Source: Stereum hirsutum FP-91666 SS1 (taxonomy: Eukaryota > Basidiomycota > Agaricomycetes > Russulales > Stereaceae). Taken from it: a stretch of DNA of 64,000 nucleotides. The notes beneath the pieces were generated by a model that did no database searches, was not told the origin of the DNA, and saw only the letters and a list, made by a program, of their open reading frames with translations. This document shows positions 34,667 through 45,639 of the stretch, one piece after another (position 1 is the first letter of the stretch; each line of letters opens with the position of its first letter). A program made the position numbers and the translations under genes. The stretch is taken from positions 86,166-150,165 of the forward strand of contig NW_006763137.1 in the NCBI RefSeq assembly GCF_000264905.1. The letters are read 5' to 3'.

Positions 34667-35431
34667 TCTACTATACTACAGCGCGGACACAAACGACAAA
34701 GACGCAATCCGATTGGCTGGGGCGCCTCGGCCGGGTCCGAACTTGCACTGCCACGTACACGTGCACTTGTTCCGTCGCTCTCGAAAGTTCCCCGACGGTC
34801 ATCATGTTCCGATACTTGTGCTCATCTCTCGGCTTCCAGACAAGTCTCAGAGCGAGTATGGGGTTCATTCATACTGCTGGATTGCAGTTCATTCAATACT
34901 GTCAGCTCCAGTACAACTTTTCGGGATGGTTGACGGTCTCAGACGTAAGCATCTCCTGAGGCAGAGGATATTGAAAGACCCGCGGTAATGCACAGACTGG
35001 TTGCTTCTACTGTACGACAGAGGCCATGGCGGCATGTCTGAGGCAAAACTATACTTGGTACTGTCAGGCCAGGCGGGTTTCGAGGTGGTCATGAAGCGGG
35101 CGGGTGTCACCTCCACAGCTCTCCAAAGTTTAGGACATCGGATATCTAGCTGAAATCATCGCACTCGCAACGTCGTTCTGCAGCTTGTATGTAATAGCTT
35201 CGAGCTCGAGGTTCGTGCATAGGGAGGGTGTAATAACATCTTGCTTACTCCCTCAGCTGGAACTGGGAGAAAGTAGAACTGGAGGGTCTTCTGGAGAACG
35301 AAGGGTCGAGGCGCGATAGCGCCTCGACCCGGAGTTCTAGGAAGAGCCTCAGTTTTTTTCCTCGTCAAGCTTTCAACTTTACTCAAGCGGTTCCTCTGCT
35401 AGCCCCGTGCGTAGCACGGGCTTGCTGCTAG
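34667..35431 (+). mobile_element. Non-autonomous Helitron, 765 bases, second in the array
   Basis: Begins directly after the CTAG of the first element with TCTACTATACTACAGCGCGG; its first ~53 bases match the autonomous element with few changes. It ends in the same hairpin (35404-35420) and CTAG (35428-35431). Interior is unrelated to the autonomous copy. It has a strong inner palindrome: arms GGGTCGAGGCGC and GCGCCTCGACCC around a GATA loop (35303-35330). No transposase; presumably mobilised in trans. Confidence 0.9.
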
Positions 35432-36053
35432 TCGATTATACTACAGTACGCAGACAAACATAAAGACAAACCTGCTCGATAAATGATTGGCTAACCAAAC
35501 CGGGCGGTTCCGAGGCAACTCATCAGCTGACTAAGGCTGTGGCCCAGCGCCACCACAAGGCTCTCGAAAGTTCGCTGCTGCAGAGCCGCTGCGCGAAGTT
35601 CTAAGTGCGGTCGACGTTGATACATAGGGCGGCAGCTCTTGAGGTGGATTTTTCCTCTGTCAGAATGAGCCTTTTATACATTTGGCTCAATGCACTTCTC
35701 AACGTTGTAAGTTAAGATAGGGGATGCGCTGTGGAGGGCAAGTGGCGGGCCTTCGCACCACGGAGCTCTGCTAGCTCTGCATAGCAGTTGAAGTAAGTAT
35801 TAGGACACCATTCATGTTGCGCTATTGTGGGTGTAAAATCCTGTCTCCGTGGGACTCTTATGCCAAACAGGACGCTTTGTCAGCCTGTGGGAATGTAACA
35901 CCGGAGGGTCTTTTGGAGAACGGAGGGGCAAGGCGCGATAGCGCCTCGGCCCGGAGTTCGAGGAAGACCCTTCAGGTTTTTTCTCGTCAAGCTTTCTTTT
36001 CTACTCAAGCGGCTCCTCTGCTAGCCCCGTGCGTAGCACGGGCTGGCTGCTAG
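35432..36053 (+). mobile_element. Non-autonomous Helitron, 622 bases, third in the array
   Basis: Starts TCGATTATACTACAGTACGC, a variant 5' end, immediately after the second element; ends with the hairpin (36026-36042) and CTAG at 36050-36053, followed by host T. Its last ~150 bases are nearly the same as in the second element, including the GATA-loop palindrome and a CTCGTCAAGCTTTC string, whereas its 5' end is diverged. No coding potential. Confidence 0.88.
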
Positions 36054-36469
36054 TAGTATACTTATAGAGTAACTTTCCTGGATCATATATGGAAGACCCG
36101 CGCTGTCACGACCGGCGATACGGGTGTAAGGCTACCCCACGGCTCAAGACGAAAATAAGAGGGAGAGGGTCGGAAAAAGGGTAAGAGGAATAATGAGTAT
36201 ATTGGAAGGCCCAGGAATAGACGATCCAGAAAACTGGAGTCCCAATACCACTAGTTCAGTAAGTAGAACGAAATGTAAAGTCGAATATTGGAAGGGTAGG
36301 TCAAAGGAGAAGACAAATAAAATGTACACTGAGGATGAGCGCTTGAAGAAACACTGAGAGACGCGTGTACTGTACTCGTAGCATGCAAAGGGAGGTAGCC
36401 AAAACGAATCGAGAAAACGAGACACAAAGAACGAGCTAAGGGATAGGAAGAATAGATGTAGAGGACAAT
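36054..36469. other. Host-side flank, nothing recognised
   Basis: Between the Helitron array and the palindromic block; purine-rich on the plus strand, no gene. Confidence 0.4.
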
Positions 36470-39020
36470 GGGTACATGTTATGAACTTTCTGTAGTACTA
36501 TAAAATATATTGGTACTCTTACCTACGAATTTATGAGCGAAATAAAAACAAAAACACCCTCGCCACGAAGACTGCAGACGAGTCAAATCAGCGATGATTT
36601 GAATCGGCTACCGGTCCGACGTTCTTACTTACGCCACTTTGCCCGGGCCACAGCACTGATCTCTATCGAGATCATCTCCTCGTCGTTCCTTATTGTCCTC
36701 TTCGAGTGTTCTGTGGTTTTGTGCTGCTCAGTAATCCTCACATGATTATTAATGCACTTGCTTACTGATCTGTTTCTTTATCCTTGCTTTTCCATTCGTT
36801 ACTCTTGGATATTGCTTAGAAGGCTCTCAATTCTATTGGTTGGCTTTCTAAATCGCGCAATTATTCTCTCATTGCTCTTAGTAGTTCGAGTCATTCATGC
36901 TTAGGTAGTTTCATTAAGCCTGAATGTATAAAAACATGTAGCTACACTACAATAAATCCCCAGACTTGTTCTGGTCTGTTTCCTCCCTTAGCCACCTCTT
37001 CAGCTTCGTCTCAACAAGTCAAGCGCGACCTAGAGAACCCTAATCGAGTCGTTGACAGTACAGAGACACGAACTTATACAATTATCCTCGGCCTCTCAGG
37101 CATAGATGAAACCAGGACACAACGTAGACGAACACTTCAAGCCAATAGCTAACCCTCCATAACGAATCATCGGCGTTTGAGCGACTAACGATCGTGCAAC
37201 ACGAGCTAGAGTCTCATCTGATGGCCCTGGCTCGAGTTGGGTGGAGAACGTCCCGTCGTAAGTTAAGGAGTGGTCCAATCTCTGCGATTTTTGGATAGAT
37301 CGAAAGCCAGTGATTGATAGTACAGCCTAGGATTTCATTTGGAGTCGAACGTCCCAGTGTAGCGACTTGTAGCTTCGCCCGAAGGTGTGTGGAAATGTCG
37401 CGCGTCGGAGTTCGAACTGTTCTACAGGAACCGGTAGCTCGGTGCCGGCTTCCGTAGCGCGATCGGATGGCTTGCGTGGCTCAGATAAAATCGTAGAAAC
37501 TCTCCGAAAATTATAGCAGTCTCCTTGGCATGTATTGGTCTATGCGGGTACTCATTCCTCCGTGTGTTGATAGGGAACATATCACAGGAGACATTTCGCG
37601 CGGTCTGAGACTTAAGAAGTTGGACGCGACGCGCGAGCCGGGTGAATCTCACGGACGCTCTGTGCGGGTTCGATGGGGTTGAGAGGACGAAATAAAATAG
37701 GATAAATGCCGGGGAAAATGTGAGTGTGTCATGGGACCCACGCGAAGGTTCGTAGGTGGTGGCGAGAGTAATGTGGTAGAGCTAATCGAGGGAAAATGAA
37801 TTACATAAGGGAAAAAAGGCGTGTCATAGACAGCGGTCATGACACGCGCGGTCCGAGGTCACGGTCAAAATAACGCTTCACCATAAATGTAAACCCATTG
37901 AGCGCAACGTGCATCGATGGAGAGTCGTACAGTGAGAAATCACAGACCGCGGGGACGATGTTGGAACGAAGAATTCAGGACTGCACCAGCAGATCTACTG
38001 TCAACGACTCGATTAGGGTTCTCTAGGTCGCGCTTGACTGATGAGGACGAAGCTGAGGAGGTGCGCAAGGGAGGAAACAGACCAGAACAAGTCTGGGTTT
38101 TATTCCAGTATATCTACGAGTTTTTATACATGTAGATACAGAATAAAATAGTAATCATGAATGACCACGATTATTATTGCGCTTTTCATATATAATGAGA
38201 ATCCGCGCGCGACGAAAAAGAAAAGTTGGCGACCAGAGGTCACCTCTGGGGCTCGCTCGGAGCTCGTCGGACCGACCGGCAATGAACCGGAGAAGGTCGC
38301 GGGTTCAAGCCACAGGCAGACCAAGCCAGTGCAAAGTCATGACGGTGGACTGTGCTCCATTTTAATGTCCTAGTAAATGTTTTATTACCTCTAGATAACT
38401 TTTCCAAATTACCAGGGCTTTCTGGCCAGTAAAGGAGACCTAGGGAAAATGACCGGCACTGAGGCCGCATGAGTGCAACACGCTGGTTTGAACCCACGAC
38501 CTCCTCGGGCTCTTTGCCGGTCGGTCCGATACGCTCCGAGCGAGCTCGTAGGCGACCTCTCGTCGCCACTTTTCTTTTTCGTCGCGCGCGGATTCTCATT
38601 ATATATGAAAAGCGCAATAAGTACAATGAGTCAATAATGTCGCCATAGAAAGAGCCAACGAATGAGAAAGAGAGATTTCTAAGCAACATCCAAGTGTAAC
38701 AAATAGAAACCCAAGGATAAGAAAATGGCTCAGTAATCGAGTACATTGCTAATCATGTGAGCATTACAGAGCAGCACAAGAGCAAAGATCACTCGAAGAG
38801 GAAGAAAAGGTACAAGGAGGAGATGATCTCGATGGAGATCAGTACTGTGGCCCGAGCGAAGTGGCGTAAGTCAGAACGCCGGACCGGTAGCCGATTCAAA
38901 CCATCGCTGATTTGACTCGGCCGCGGCATTTGTGGCAAGGGTGTTTTCTTTTTTCTTTTGACATGGACATGCAGGTAAGAATAGTAATATATTTATAGTA
39001 AATACAAAAAGTTCATAACA
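36470..39020. repeat. Nested palindromic repeat block
   Basis: Three mirrored sequence pairs. Outer pair: 36470-36885 with 38615-39020 (inverted, perhaps 80% alike; shared strings include AAATCAGCGATGATTTGAAT-like and GTTATGAACTTT). Middle pair: 36915-37065 with 37985-38135, sharing CCAGACTTGTTCTGGTCTG and AGAACCCTAATCGAGTCGTT; this segment has a TATAAAAA box and looks like part of an LTR. Inner pair on the right side: 38170-38320 with 38485-38625, sharing GAGAATCCGCGCGCGACGAA, and containing tRNA-like D-arm and GGGTTCAA B-box strings. Centre (about 37070-37980) has no recognised gene. Probably several old transposon insertions; apparent small frames here are not believable genes. Confidence 0.7.
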
Positions 39021-39701
39021 TCTACCAAGCACAAATTAACGGGCTCACGGGGCAAGTGGTGTCTAAGCCTGTCAAAACCTTTGACTTCTCGACGCTTGAC
39101 AGGCTTGACACCAATCGACACGAGCCCCTTGCACTCTTACCCTCGATAGTTCCCTTCCTAGATGCTGCGTCCACTGCTACTACTGCTCATCTTCTCTGCT
39201 ACTTCTATGTCCCATGACGCGCACGGGTGTGCATCTATTCGGTCTTGCTCCCTACTGTCTCTATTGCAGCGTCTTTATGAAGGCTTGGAGCAGAGTTAGG
39301 AACAACATGTGCTATCAGGTGCGTCTTCTCCGTACTGAGGTATTCTGGTCAATCTGCCATTACCGCCATCTTCCACTCCGTATCTACTTAGTCCGTAAAG
39401 AGCTCATCAGGGAAATCCGAGAAATCTGGTTTTAACAGGCGAAGCCGCTCATTGGCCGCCACAAAGAATTCGGTTTGGCAGCGATGAGCTCCGGGTGCCA
39501 CACGAATTCCATGTTTTCATGCCGCTCGACATTGATGAACATTGAATCCTAGACTGAGTTTATATGGTCTCGACTGGCCATGCAATATCCATTATGATTT
39601 GAGAGATGTATGACACAGTTCAGTGCCGCTACATAGTGGAAACTAACCGGATACCATCTGGTTCTACTCGTCCCTTTGTCAGAAGTTTGTCCTTTTGAGA
39701 C
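39021..39701. other. Intergenic, nothing recognised
   Basis: Contains a short imperfect hairpin near 39060-39115 (GCCTGTCAA / TTGACAGGC). A 73-codon frame at 39214-39435 has no supporting features. Confidence 0.4.
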
Positions 39702-39873
39702 ACTGGATGACTTCCCGTGGACAAATGATAGATTTATTCGATGCAATCACACGAAGATGAAGACGGCAGCCAACCATTGAGCTGCGATCTTCATTTCCGA
39801 CTGTTGCCGAGCAGCGATCGTGTTGAATCAATCCCGAATAAATATAATGTTTCTCTACGGGAAGTCGTCCATT
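39702..39873. mobile_element. MITE copy 1 (terminal ACTGGATGACTTCCCG)
   Basis: Ends ACTGGATGACTTCCCG and CGGGAAGTCGTCCATT; interior has CAGCCAACCATTGAGCTGCG and a GATCGTG segment. Same family as the elements at 40730 and 41018 but in opposite internal orientation. No coding capacity. Confidence 0.8.
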
Positions 39874-40729
39874 AAAACATCTGCCTCGCCATAAACACGT
39901 CTTCTTAAGCTCCCACTGTCGTATATTAATGCTTTGCGGAGAAACCCACGCAAACTCCTATATTTAACGAGAGTTCTACTAGAAGAACGATAGAAGGCAA
40001 TATCCGGAAATATCAGTCGAAGAACGAAGAGGCTATATTGCGTTATCTGTCACACCATCGACGAGGACAGCAGCAGCAAGACCACACGCCCCTAGCGTTC
40101 TTCTCACACTCTAAACTTGTCTAAGTGCCCTTTCCGCTTGATGTCCTTCGATCACGCTTGATTCCGTGGAGCCGGTAGGAAACAAAGCACCTTTCAGAGT
40201 CTTCTCCAGAGCTTTAGGAAGACTCGAAGCTTTCTCGAGCTCTGAGACATTTCTTACCGTGTTCAATTGGACTACCTAATTATTGACTATCATATGATAT
40301 TCAGCCCTAATATTTGTGTCCTATAGTAATCTATTCCGAACATGATCGTGGAGCTACTGTCAGTACCTGAACAGCTTCCCCTGACGCACATCAACGACTC
40401 AAATAGAACACCAAATAAGGGGGTAGGTCGACAGCAGTAGACATCCGGTCCCACTAATGCAATTCGGATGGTCTGGGCTAAACCTTAGCCTCGCTGGTGG
40501 GCTCTGAAGCGATCATATTGCGGACTAGTACGTAGTTTTCATCATTGAGCAACCTTGCTGGCGCTGCTTCATAGTTTTGACTCCTCGTGCGCTTGTTGCA
40601 CCTTGCATGGCCTCATAGCATCTTAGTCAGATATTCAGATGGAAGTTCTTTTGGGGGGGACCGGACGCTGTGCAAAATTAAAGGACAATACATCTGCCCA
40701 GCAATAGTGCTTTTAGTGGATAACCTGTC
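39874..40729. other. Spacer between MITE copies, nothing recognised
   Basis: No gene-like chain; short frames without motifs. Confidence 0.4.
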
Positions 40730-40920
40730 ACTGGTCGACTTCCCGTAAAATATATATACATCGGGATTGGTTCAGCACGATCGCTGCTCGGCAAAAGTCG
40801 GAAATGAAGATCGCAGCTCAATGGTTGGCTGCAGTTGGCTGCCGTCTCCATCTCCGAGTGTTGCCGAGAGGTGATAACGTCGAATAAACATACCATTTTG
40901 TCCACGGGAAGTCATCCACT
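40730..40920. mobile_element. MITE copy 2
   Basis: Ends ACTGGTCGACTTCCCG and CGGGAAGTCATCCACT. Interior CGCAGCTCAATGGTTGGCTG is the reverse complement of the interior of copy 1. It has a small local duplication of the GGTTGGCTGC string. Confidence 0.8.
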
Positions 40921-41017
40921 CTCATAAGGCTTCATGAAATATGAACGTAGGTGTGTGGCATCCCCGATATGCAATAGATGTGGATCAAGGAGTACATGTC
41001 TAATTTATTGTTCGTAT

Positions 41018-41206
41018 AGTGGATGACTTCCCGCGGAGAAAAGGATATGTTGAGTCGACACGATCACCGTCGCTCGGCAAAGCTCAGAAATGACGATCGC
41101 AGCTCAATGGTTGGCTGCCATGTTCCTCTCCGAGCGTTAGTGAGCATCGATTGCGTTGAATCAGTGTCAAATAAACATATAATTTCCCTGCGGGAAGTTA
41201 TCCAGT
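41018..41206. mobile_element. MITE copy 3
   Basis: Ends AGTGGATGACTTCCCG and CGGGAAGTTATCCAGT, with the same CGCAGCTCAATGGTTGGCTG interior and orientation as copy 2. TA dinucleotides abut both ends. Confidence 0.8.
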
Positions 41207-41650
41207 GTAGAACATGTAGACAGACGTGAAGCTACCTTCCCTCAAAATCTTCTCTAATCGACGTCCGTCCAAGTCTCTGGGCGGTGTCTATAATCCCTTG
41301 CGTCGGAGTGCACTAGTTAAAGCGGCCAAATACAGCTATTGTATGTACTAAAGGCTCTCCTACGCGTACAGCTCATCTCCGTCTGCTACTTTGGGTTTTC
41401 GGATCTCTCCAGAGCGACAGATATGCTTCGGAAAGCCGGAATCTGGAATCTGACTCCCAGTGTGGACCTTGTCCCCACTTCGAAAAGATTGCGGATATAT
41501 CATACAATACGCGCAACCCGCATCTCATAGAGCGCAAACGGAAAATGAACACCCAAGCTACACAAAGCTGTCAGACTCGCGCTCAAAAATGATTCGGCTG
41601 GTCGGCTGCAATATTCGAGGTTGACTCCACTGCGACCCTCTTTATTTTGC

Positions 41651-42155
41651 CTAAGGCATCTTCAATCCTGACAGCTTTTCTACGCGCATATCCATAGCAT
41701 CGATTTGGCTACTGTAGGCCTCAAGAGAGACTGGATCTGACTGTTAGCGTGGTTCCTGAATGTTTATAAAGAGATAGGTACTTACCATTGCCGAGTACAA
41801 AGCTCGAGAACGTGGCTTTCGAAGCACACCACTTGTATAACAAATCTTTGTTTGCGCCTAAGTATGTTTATGAAGCGCGAATGGTCTATCTGACGGACAG
41901 GTAATGGAGCATACCCTTTACGCCACTCATCGCATTGGCCACTGCCCTATCCATCTCTTTCACAGCATTCATATACGCGCCGATTTGAACTAAAGGATTA
42001 ATTTAGGACAGGGCTCAGTGATGCAAGGAATATCGATCCATGATTTGGTGCGTACCGTTGCTCGCAATAACAGAGCCGAGAGCTCCTTTATACGCTTCCC
42101 ATTGAGTCTTCATCTCTGCTCCTTCGGTGTTAATTTTGGAGTGTACTGTGCTCAT
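41651..42155 (-). CDS. Small unrecognised protein, 110 residues (copy 3 of the local family)
   Basis: Minus-strand exons 42155-42056, 41989-41915, 41857-41786, 41736-41651; 333 bases, every junction phase 1 as in copies 1 and 2. Starts MSTVHSKINTEGAEMKTQWE, then 'AYKGALGSVIASN', 'QIGAYMNAVKEMDRAVANA', 'LLYKWCASKATFSSFVLGN' and 'EAYSSQIDAMDMRVEKL'. The aligned landmarks are QW(D/E), Q(L/I)G, a (D/E)MD.AV motif, KW.A..A.F and a final A(M/G)MD. Function unknown; helical. Head to head with the related larger gene at 42759, 603 bases apart, so the two may share a promoter. Confidence 0.78.
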
Positions 42156-42758
42156 CCTAAGGACTAGTAGGTCGCGTTATCGGAAGGTTATGTGGGGTTG
42201 TGGGCGGTACTAGCGGATGGCAGGAGTAAAACTTCCACGTATCTTATATGAGGTGTCCATGAGGAGATTCCGGGTTCCTGCATTTACCATGTGTTCAATT
42301 TACTTATAGGGACGGAAAGAACAGTCTCACCGGAATCTCCATTTATGATCCATTGTTTTGCCATAGTGTTGTCACATTACATCGGCCAGGCCTTCGCATG
42401 CATTCAGTGTAAGGGCCGCGATCTTTATTTGAGAAATTAATTAGAATGATCAACTTCTCCCGCTCCGCATCTTAGTTGGCGTGGACACTGCATGTTCCAA
42501 ATAACGTGTCTTCGCTTCTTTGTTGCATAAAGCCCTAAGCCCTTCATCCAATGGCCATGCTTATGCCCCCCTCCCTTTCGTATGTCATGGAGGTACAATA
42601 TCTGCTGAGTATGTTACGAAAAGATTGGGTAAAATACAAGGGAATTGTCGGGTCTTTAGTTGCATCGAATGGTACGTGATACTCCGTACGGTTCTACGCC
42701 ATGCATCACTTACCTTTTGACAGTTAATATATTTTTGTACCATAGAAGTATCAAGAAT

Positions 42759-44822
42759 ATGGACGCGGTCGTGTTCTCAGGTCAGCGAATCCAACGCACT
42801 CCCGTACATAGGATTCACCCATAAAATTGTTCAGATGATGTGACCGTACTCCAGACACAACTTCCAGTACAATGGGAGCGTTGTAAAGCGATGCATAAAA
42901 CGATGATTGCAAATAACGGTCAGTTCGCCTCATGCTTATCTTCAATATGGTGTATTTACCTTACTTGATTCTACGTGCTTCAGTAAATGTTGTCACCTTT
43001 GCCGACGGAATGAATGCCGTGGACTCGCGTATACAATATATTCGCGACCTCAAAGAAAATACCTCGAGTTTGTCGGACCTGACGATGGTAACCGAGTCAG
43101 ACAAAGGTGTGTCCTTGTATTCACTCGCGCCATCAAGGAAGATGTTACGAATGGAGGACCAATTACAGGGAATCAGGCTCATACGGTAGAGGAACGCGCA
43201 GCCACACTCTCATCGGATATGGGGGCCTATCATGACGCTTCTGGTTGGTAATTCTGTGCTCTCTAACGTGTCCAGCGTATGTAACAAAATCTTTAGACAC
43301 AAAGGAAGAACCGAATCCACCGCTAAAATGGCCTAGCCCCGAGGGTAACGGAGCAATACCGGAGATCCTATCTCCAAGCCTTCCAGGTACTTTTCTTCCC
43401 CTTGGTATTCGAGGTCACTATGATAGACATCCATTACAGGGAATCAGCCTCATACCCTAGAGGAACACGCAGCCACACCCTCGTCGGACATGGGGCCCTC
43501 TCATGACGCTTCAGGTTGGTAATTCCGTGCTCTCTCACATGTCCAGCGTATGTAAAAAGATCTTTAGATACGGGGGAAGCATCGAATTCACCGCTAAAAT
43601 GGCCTAAGCCTGAGGGCAACGGAGCGATACCGGACATCCCATCTCCAAGTCTTCCCGGTACGATTATGTTTCTTTGTATTCGATTTCACCTGATAGGGAA
43701 CCAATTACAGGGAATCAGGCTCATGAGGAACGCGTAGCCACACCCTCATCGGACATGAGGGTCTCTCATGACGCTTCAGGTTGGTAACCTCATGCTCTCT
43801 AACATGCCCGGCGCATGTAACATAATATTTAGATACGGAGGAAGCATCGAATACACCGCTAAAATGGCCTAAGCCTGAGGGCAACGGAGCGATACCGGAC
43901 ATCCCATCTCCAAGTCTTCCAGGTACTATTCTTCTTTGTCTTTGCATTCGATGTCACCATGATAGACATCAATTATACAGCTAGGAGACAAATAGTAGAT
44001 ATATTTGGGTCGGGAAAAAAAGGAGTCCTATCATCTAAAGTCGGGCGCACGCGTCTTTCCGTGGAACAAACGGAAATACGGTTCGTGTATACTTCATATC
44101 GATGTTAGGCTGCACCTGTCCTGATGTTTAAGTTGCTCAGGTATCAAACCGTCACCGACGCTCAAGGAAGGGAATGCCATTATTGTGCTTTAGCTTTCCT
44201 AACTACCCTAGCCAAGGGTCAAAACAAAAGATTTTTGAGCTGTGTCATGGAATTTGACTTCCACAGCGATCAATCAGAAGCGCTATCTATCCAGGTAACT
44301 GGTGGTTTCTTCTCACCTACGCATGTCTAATTTAGGTCTCCATAGAGTGTCTTGCCGAGTAAGACTTTGGCAGAACCGCAAGGCAATCATCTCCCCGTGT
44401 TCTTCTCTACCGAGATTGGCTCGGTTATCCAGCTCAGTGCCATCCCCTTCAATTCAAATCTATCGCTTTCCGGAAAATGGTGCAGGACATTTACAATAGA
44501 CTATTACTCGAAGTTCGAGACCGAAGGGAGCGGAGGATCTAAAATGGTTGTTCGTATGGAGGAGAACAAGACATCTCGCTGTGGTGCTCCGAGCCCCGCT
44601 TACTTCGCGGTTTTGTTGAGGCTTCCGACGGCAGAACGTGTTTTCAAGGCAAGCGTCAAGTTGGAGGCAAAGAGGTCAAGGAACGGTGCATTTGCGTTTA
44701 CAGATACGATCAAGTACGTTGATCATGGCTTTTTTACAGACAGTCCGTATGTATCGGTGGCTAATGATTTATTTGGAAGGTGGAAAGAAGAAGTGACCTT
44801 TCGCGAGAACGGTATTAACTGA
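42759..44822 (+). CDS. 486-residue unrecognised protein with triplicated two-exon repeat
   Basis: Twelve exons: 42759-42780, 42835-42918, 42984-43106, 43169-43243, 43297-43386, 43440-43514, 43568-43657, 43711-43779, 43833-43922, 43981-44084, 44133-44294, 44346-44822; total 1,461 bases, divisible by three with a stop at 44822. The N-terminus ('LPVQWERCKAMHKTMIANN', 'DGMNAVDSRIQYI') aligns to the first two exons of the local small-protein family. Then come three copies of a ~55-residue unit made of two exons: 'GNQAHT.EERAAT.SSDMG' and 'DT.EE.N.PLKWP.PEGNGAIP'. The C-terminal ~240 residues look beta-rich ('TRLSVEQTEIRF', 'SCVMEFDFHSDQSEALS', 'CRTFTIDYYSKFETEGSGG', 'AYFAVLLRLPTAERVFKASVKLE'). I do not recognise any domain. 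The splice at 44085/44132 is the least certain. Confidence 0.72.
43169..43975 (+). repeat. Tandem triplication of an exon-intron-exon-intron module, period 271
   Basis: Unit starts at 43169, 43440 and 43711, exactly 271 apart. Each unit is exon A (75, 75, 69 bases), intron 53, exon B (90 bases each), intron 53 (58 after the last). Units 2 and 3 are closer to each other than to unit 1. Exon lengths are multiples of three and all junctions are phase 1, so unit number can change without breaking the frame. Confidence 0.85.
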
Positions 44823-44887
44823 CATTTTCACGAGATTCTCTGAAGTGCTGTTCATGACGTCGAGATGACAGTATAAAGAAATAAACT

Positions 44888-45310
44888 GGGCCCGTAGGCG
44901 AAGTAGAGGCGATGGGCGGAGAAATAAACAGTGGAGGGAATGAGAAGCTGCGAAAGCGTGCGTAGGCGTGAGTCTCCTATAGACTTTGACCGATACGAAC
45001 AGAGAGATGGCTACGCCTATCGTGTTGGTATTTATCTGTGCGTATAGGGTCTAAGCAAGGGTTGTGCTGCCTAGCGATCCCGTGGTTGTCAAACAGTTGT
45101 GTTGTGACGTTCCTGACAATGATGAACATTTTTACACGTTCGCATCGTACCGCAGTCCCTCGGCCACAGTGGCTTGCATTTGAAGGTCATTGTCGAAGAG
45201 ACGCATCGTAATGCAAGAACCCAACATATAAATTAAAATAAGGGATAGAGTACGAAAGCTGAACGAGTAGTAAGTAGGCTGCGTAGGGTTGACGATAGAC
45301 TGTCCAGGAA
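44888..45310. repeat. Diverged direct copy of the GGCT 5' region
   Basis: Relative of 16630-17160 in the same orientation. It starts inside codons for the YGSN loop (CCCGTAGGCGAAGTAGAG) but the coding part is only a few codons and is disrupted; the rest is upstream DNA ending near AGTAAGTAGGCTG. A pseudogene fragment, not a gene. Confidence 0.75.
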
Positions 45311-45639
45311 ACAAGAGGAAGAGATACATATTCCGGAAAGGTAGAGACTGAAGAGCTGAGAGACGAATAAAATGGCACTGTTTGCAACGGAAATCAAACA
45401 GAGTCGACTGTCTGAGCAATGGAACGTCTCTTCTCGCGTCCACGAGAAGTCTGCGTCGTTCGACGAAACCTGCTCCATGAACTGGACCTGAACGGAACGG
45501 TATGCACTTCGTCAATGTCACTACTTAAGACGCTGCGATTTTGAGCTCACCTGTGGCTACTATTATCCGTACGCTTGCTATAATGTGAGGAGTGGCGTCA
45601 GTACGTTCATTCACCAGACTTCCCCGATCTAAACAAAAC

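Noticed and set aside
38170..38746. Frames of 62-168 codons in the palindromic block
   Set aside because: They run through inverted repeats and tRNA-like strings, with no family motif; same frames appear on both strands because of the palindrome.
43812..43830. Apparent decay of the third repeat (lost acceptor and a stop)
   Set aside because: Arises only if exon B is started too early. Using the TTTAG acceptor 21 bases downstream gives 53-base introns and open frames in all three units.
43434..43947. Minus-strand frames of 67-80 codons over the tandem repeat
   Set aside because: They repeat only because the DNA repeats; the plus-strand exons have matching splice sites, phases and lengths, and continue into a long C-terminal exon.
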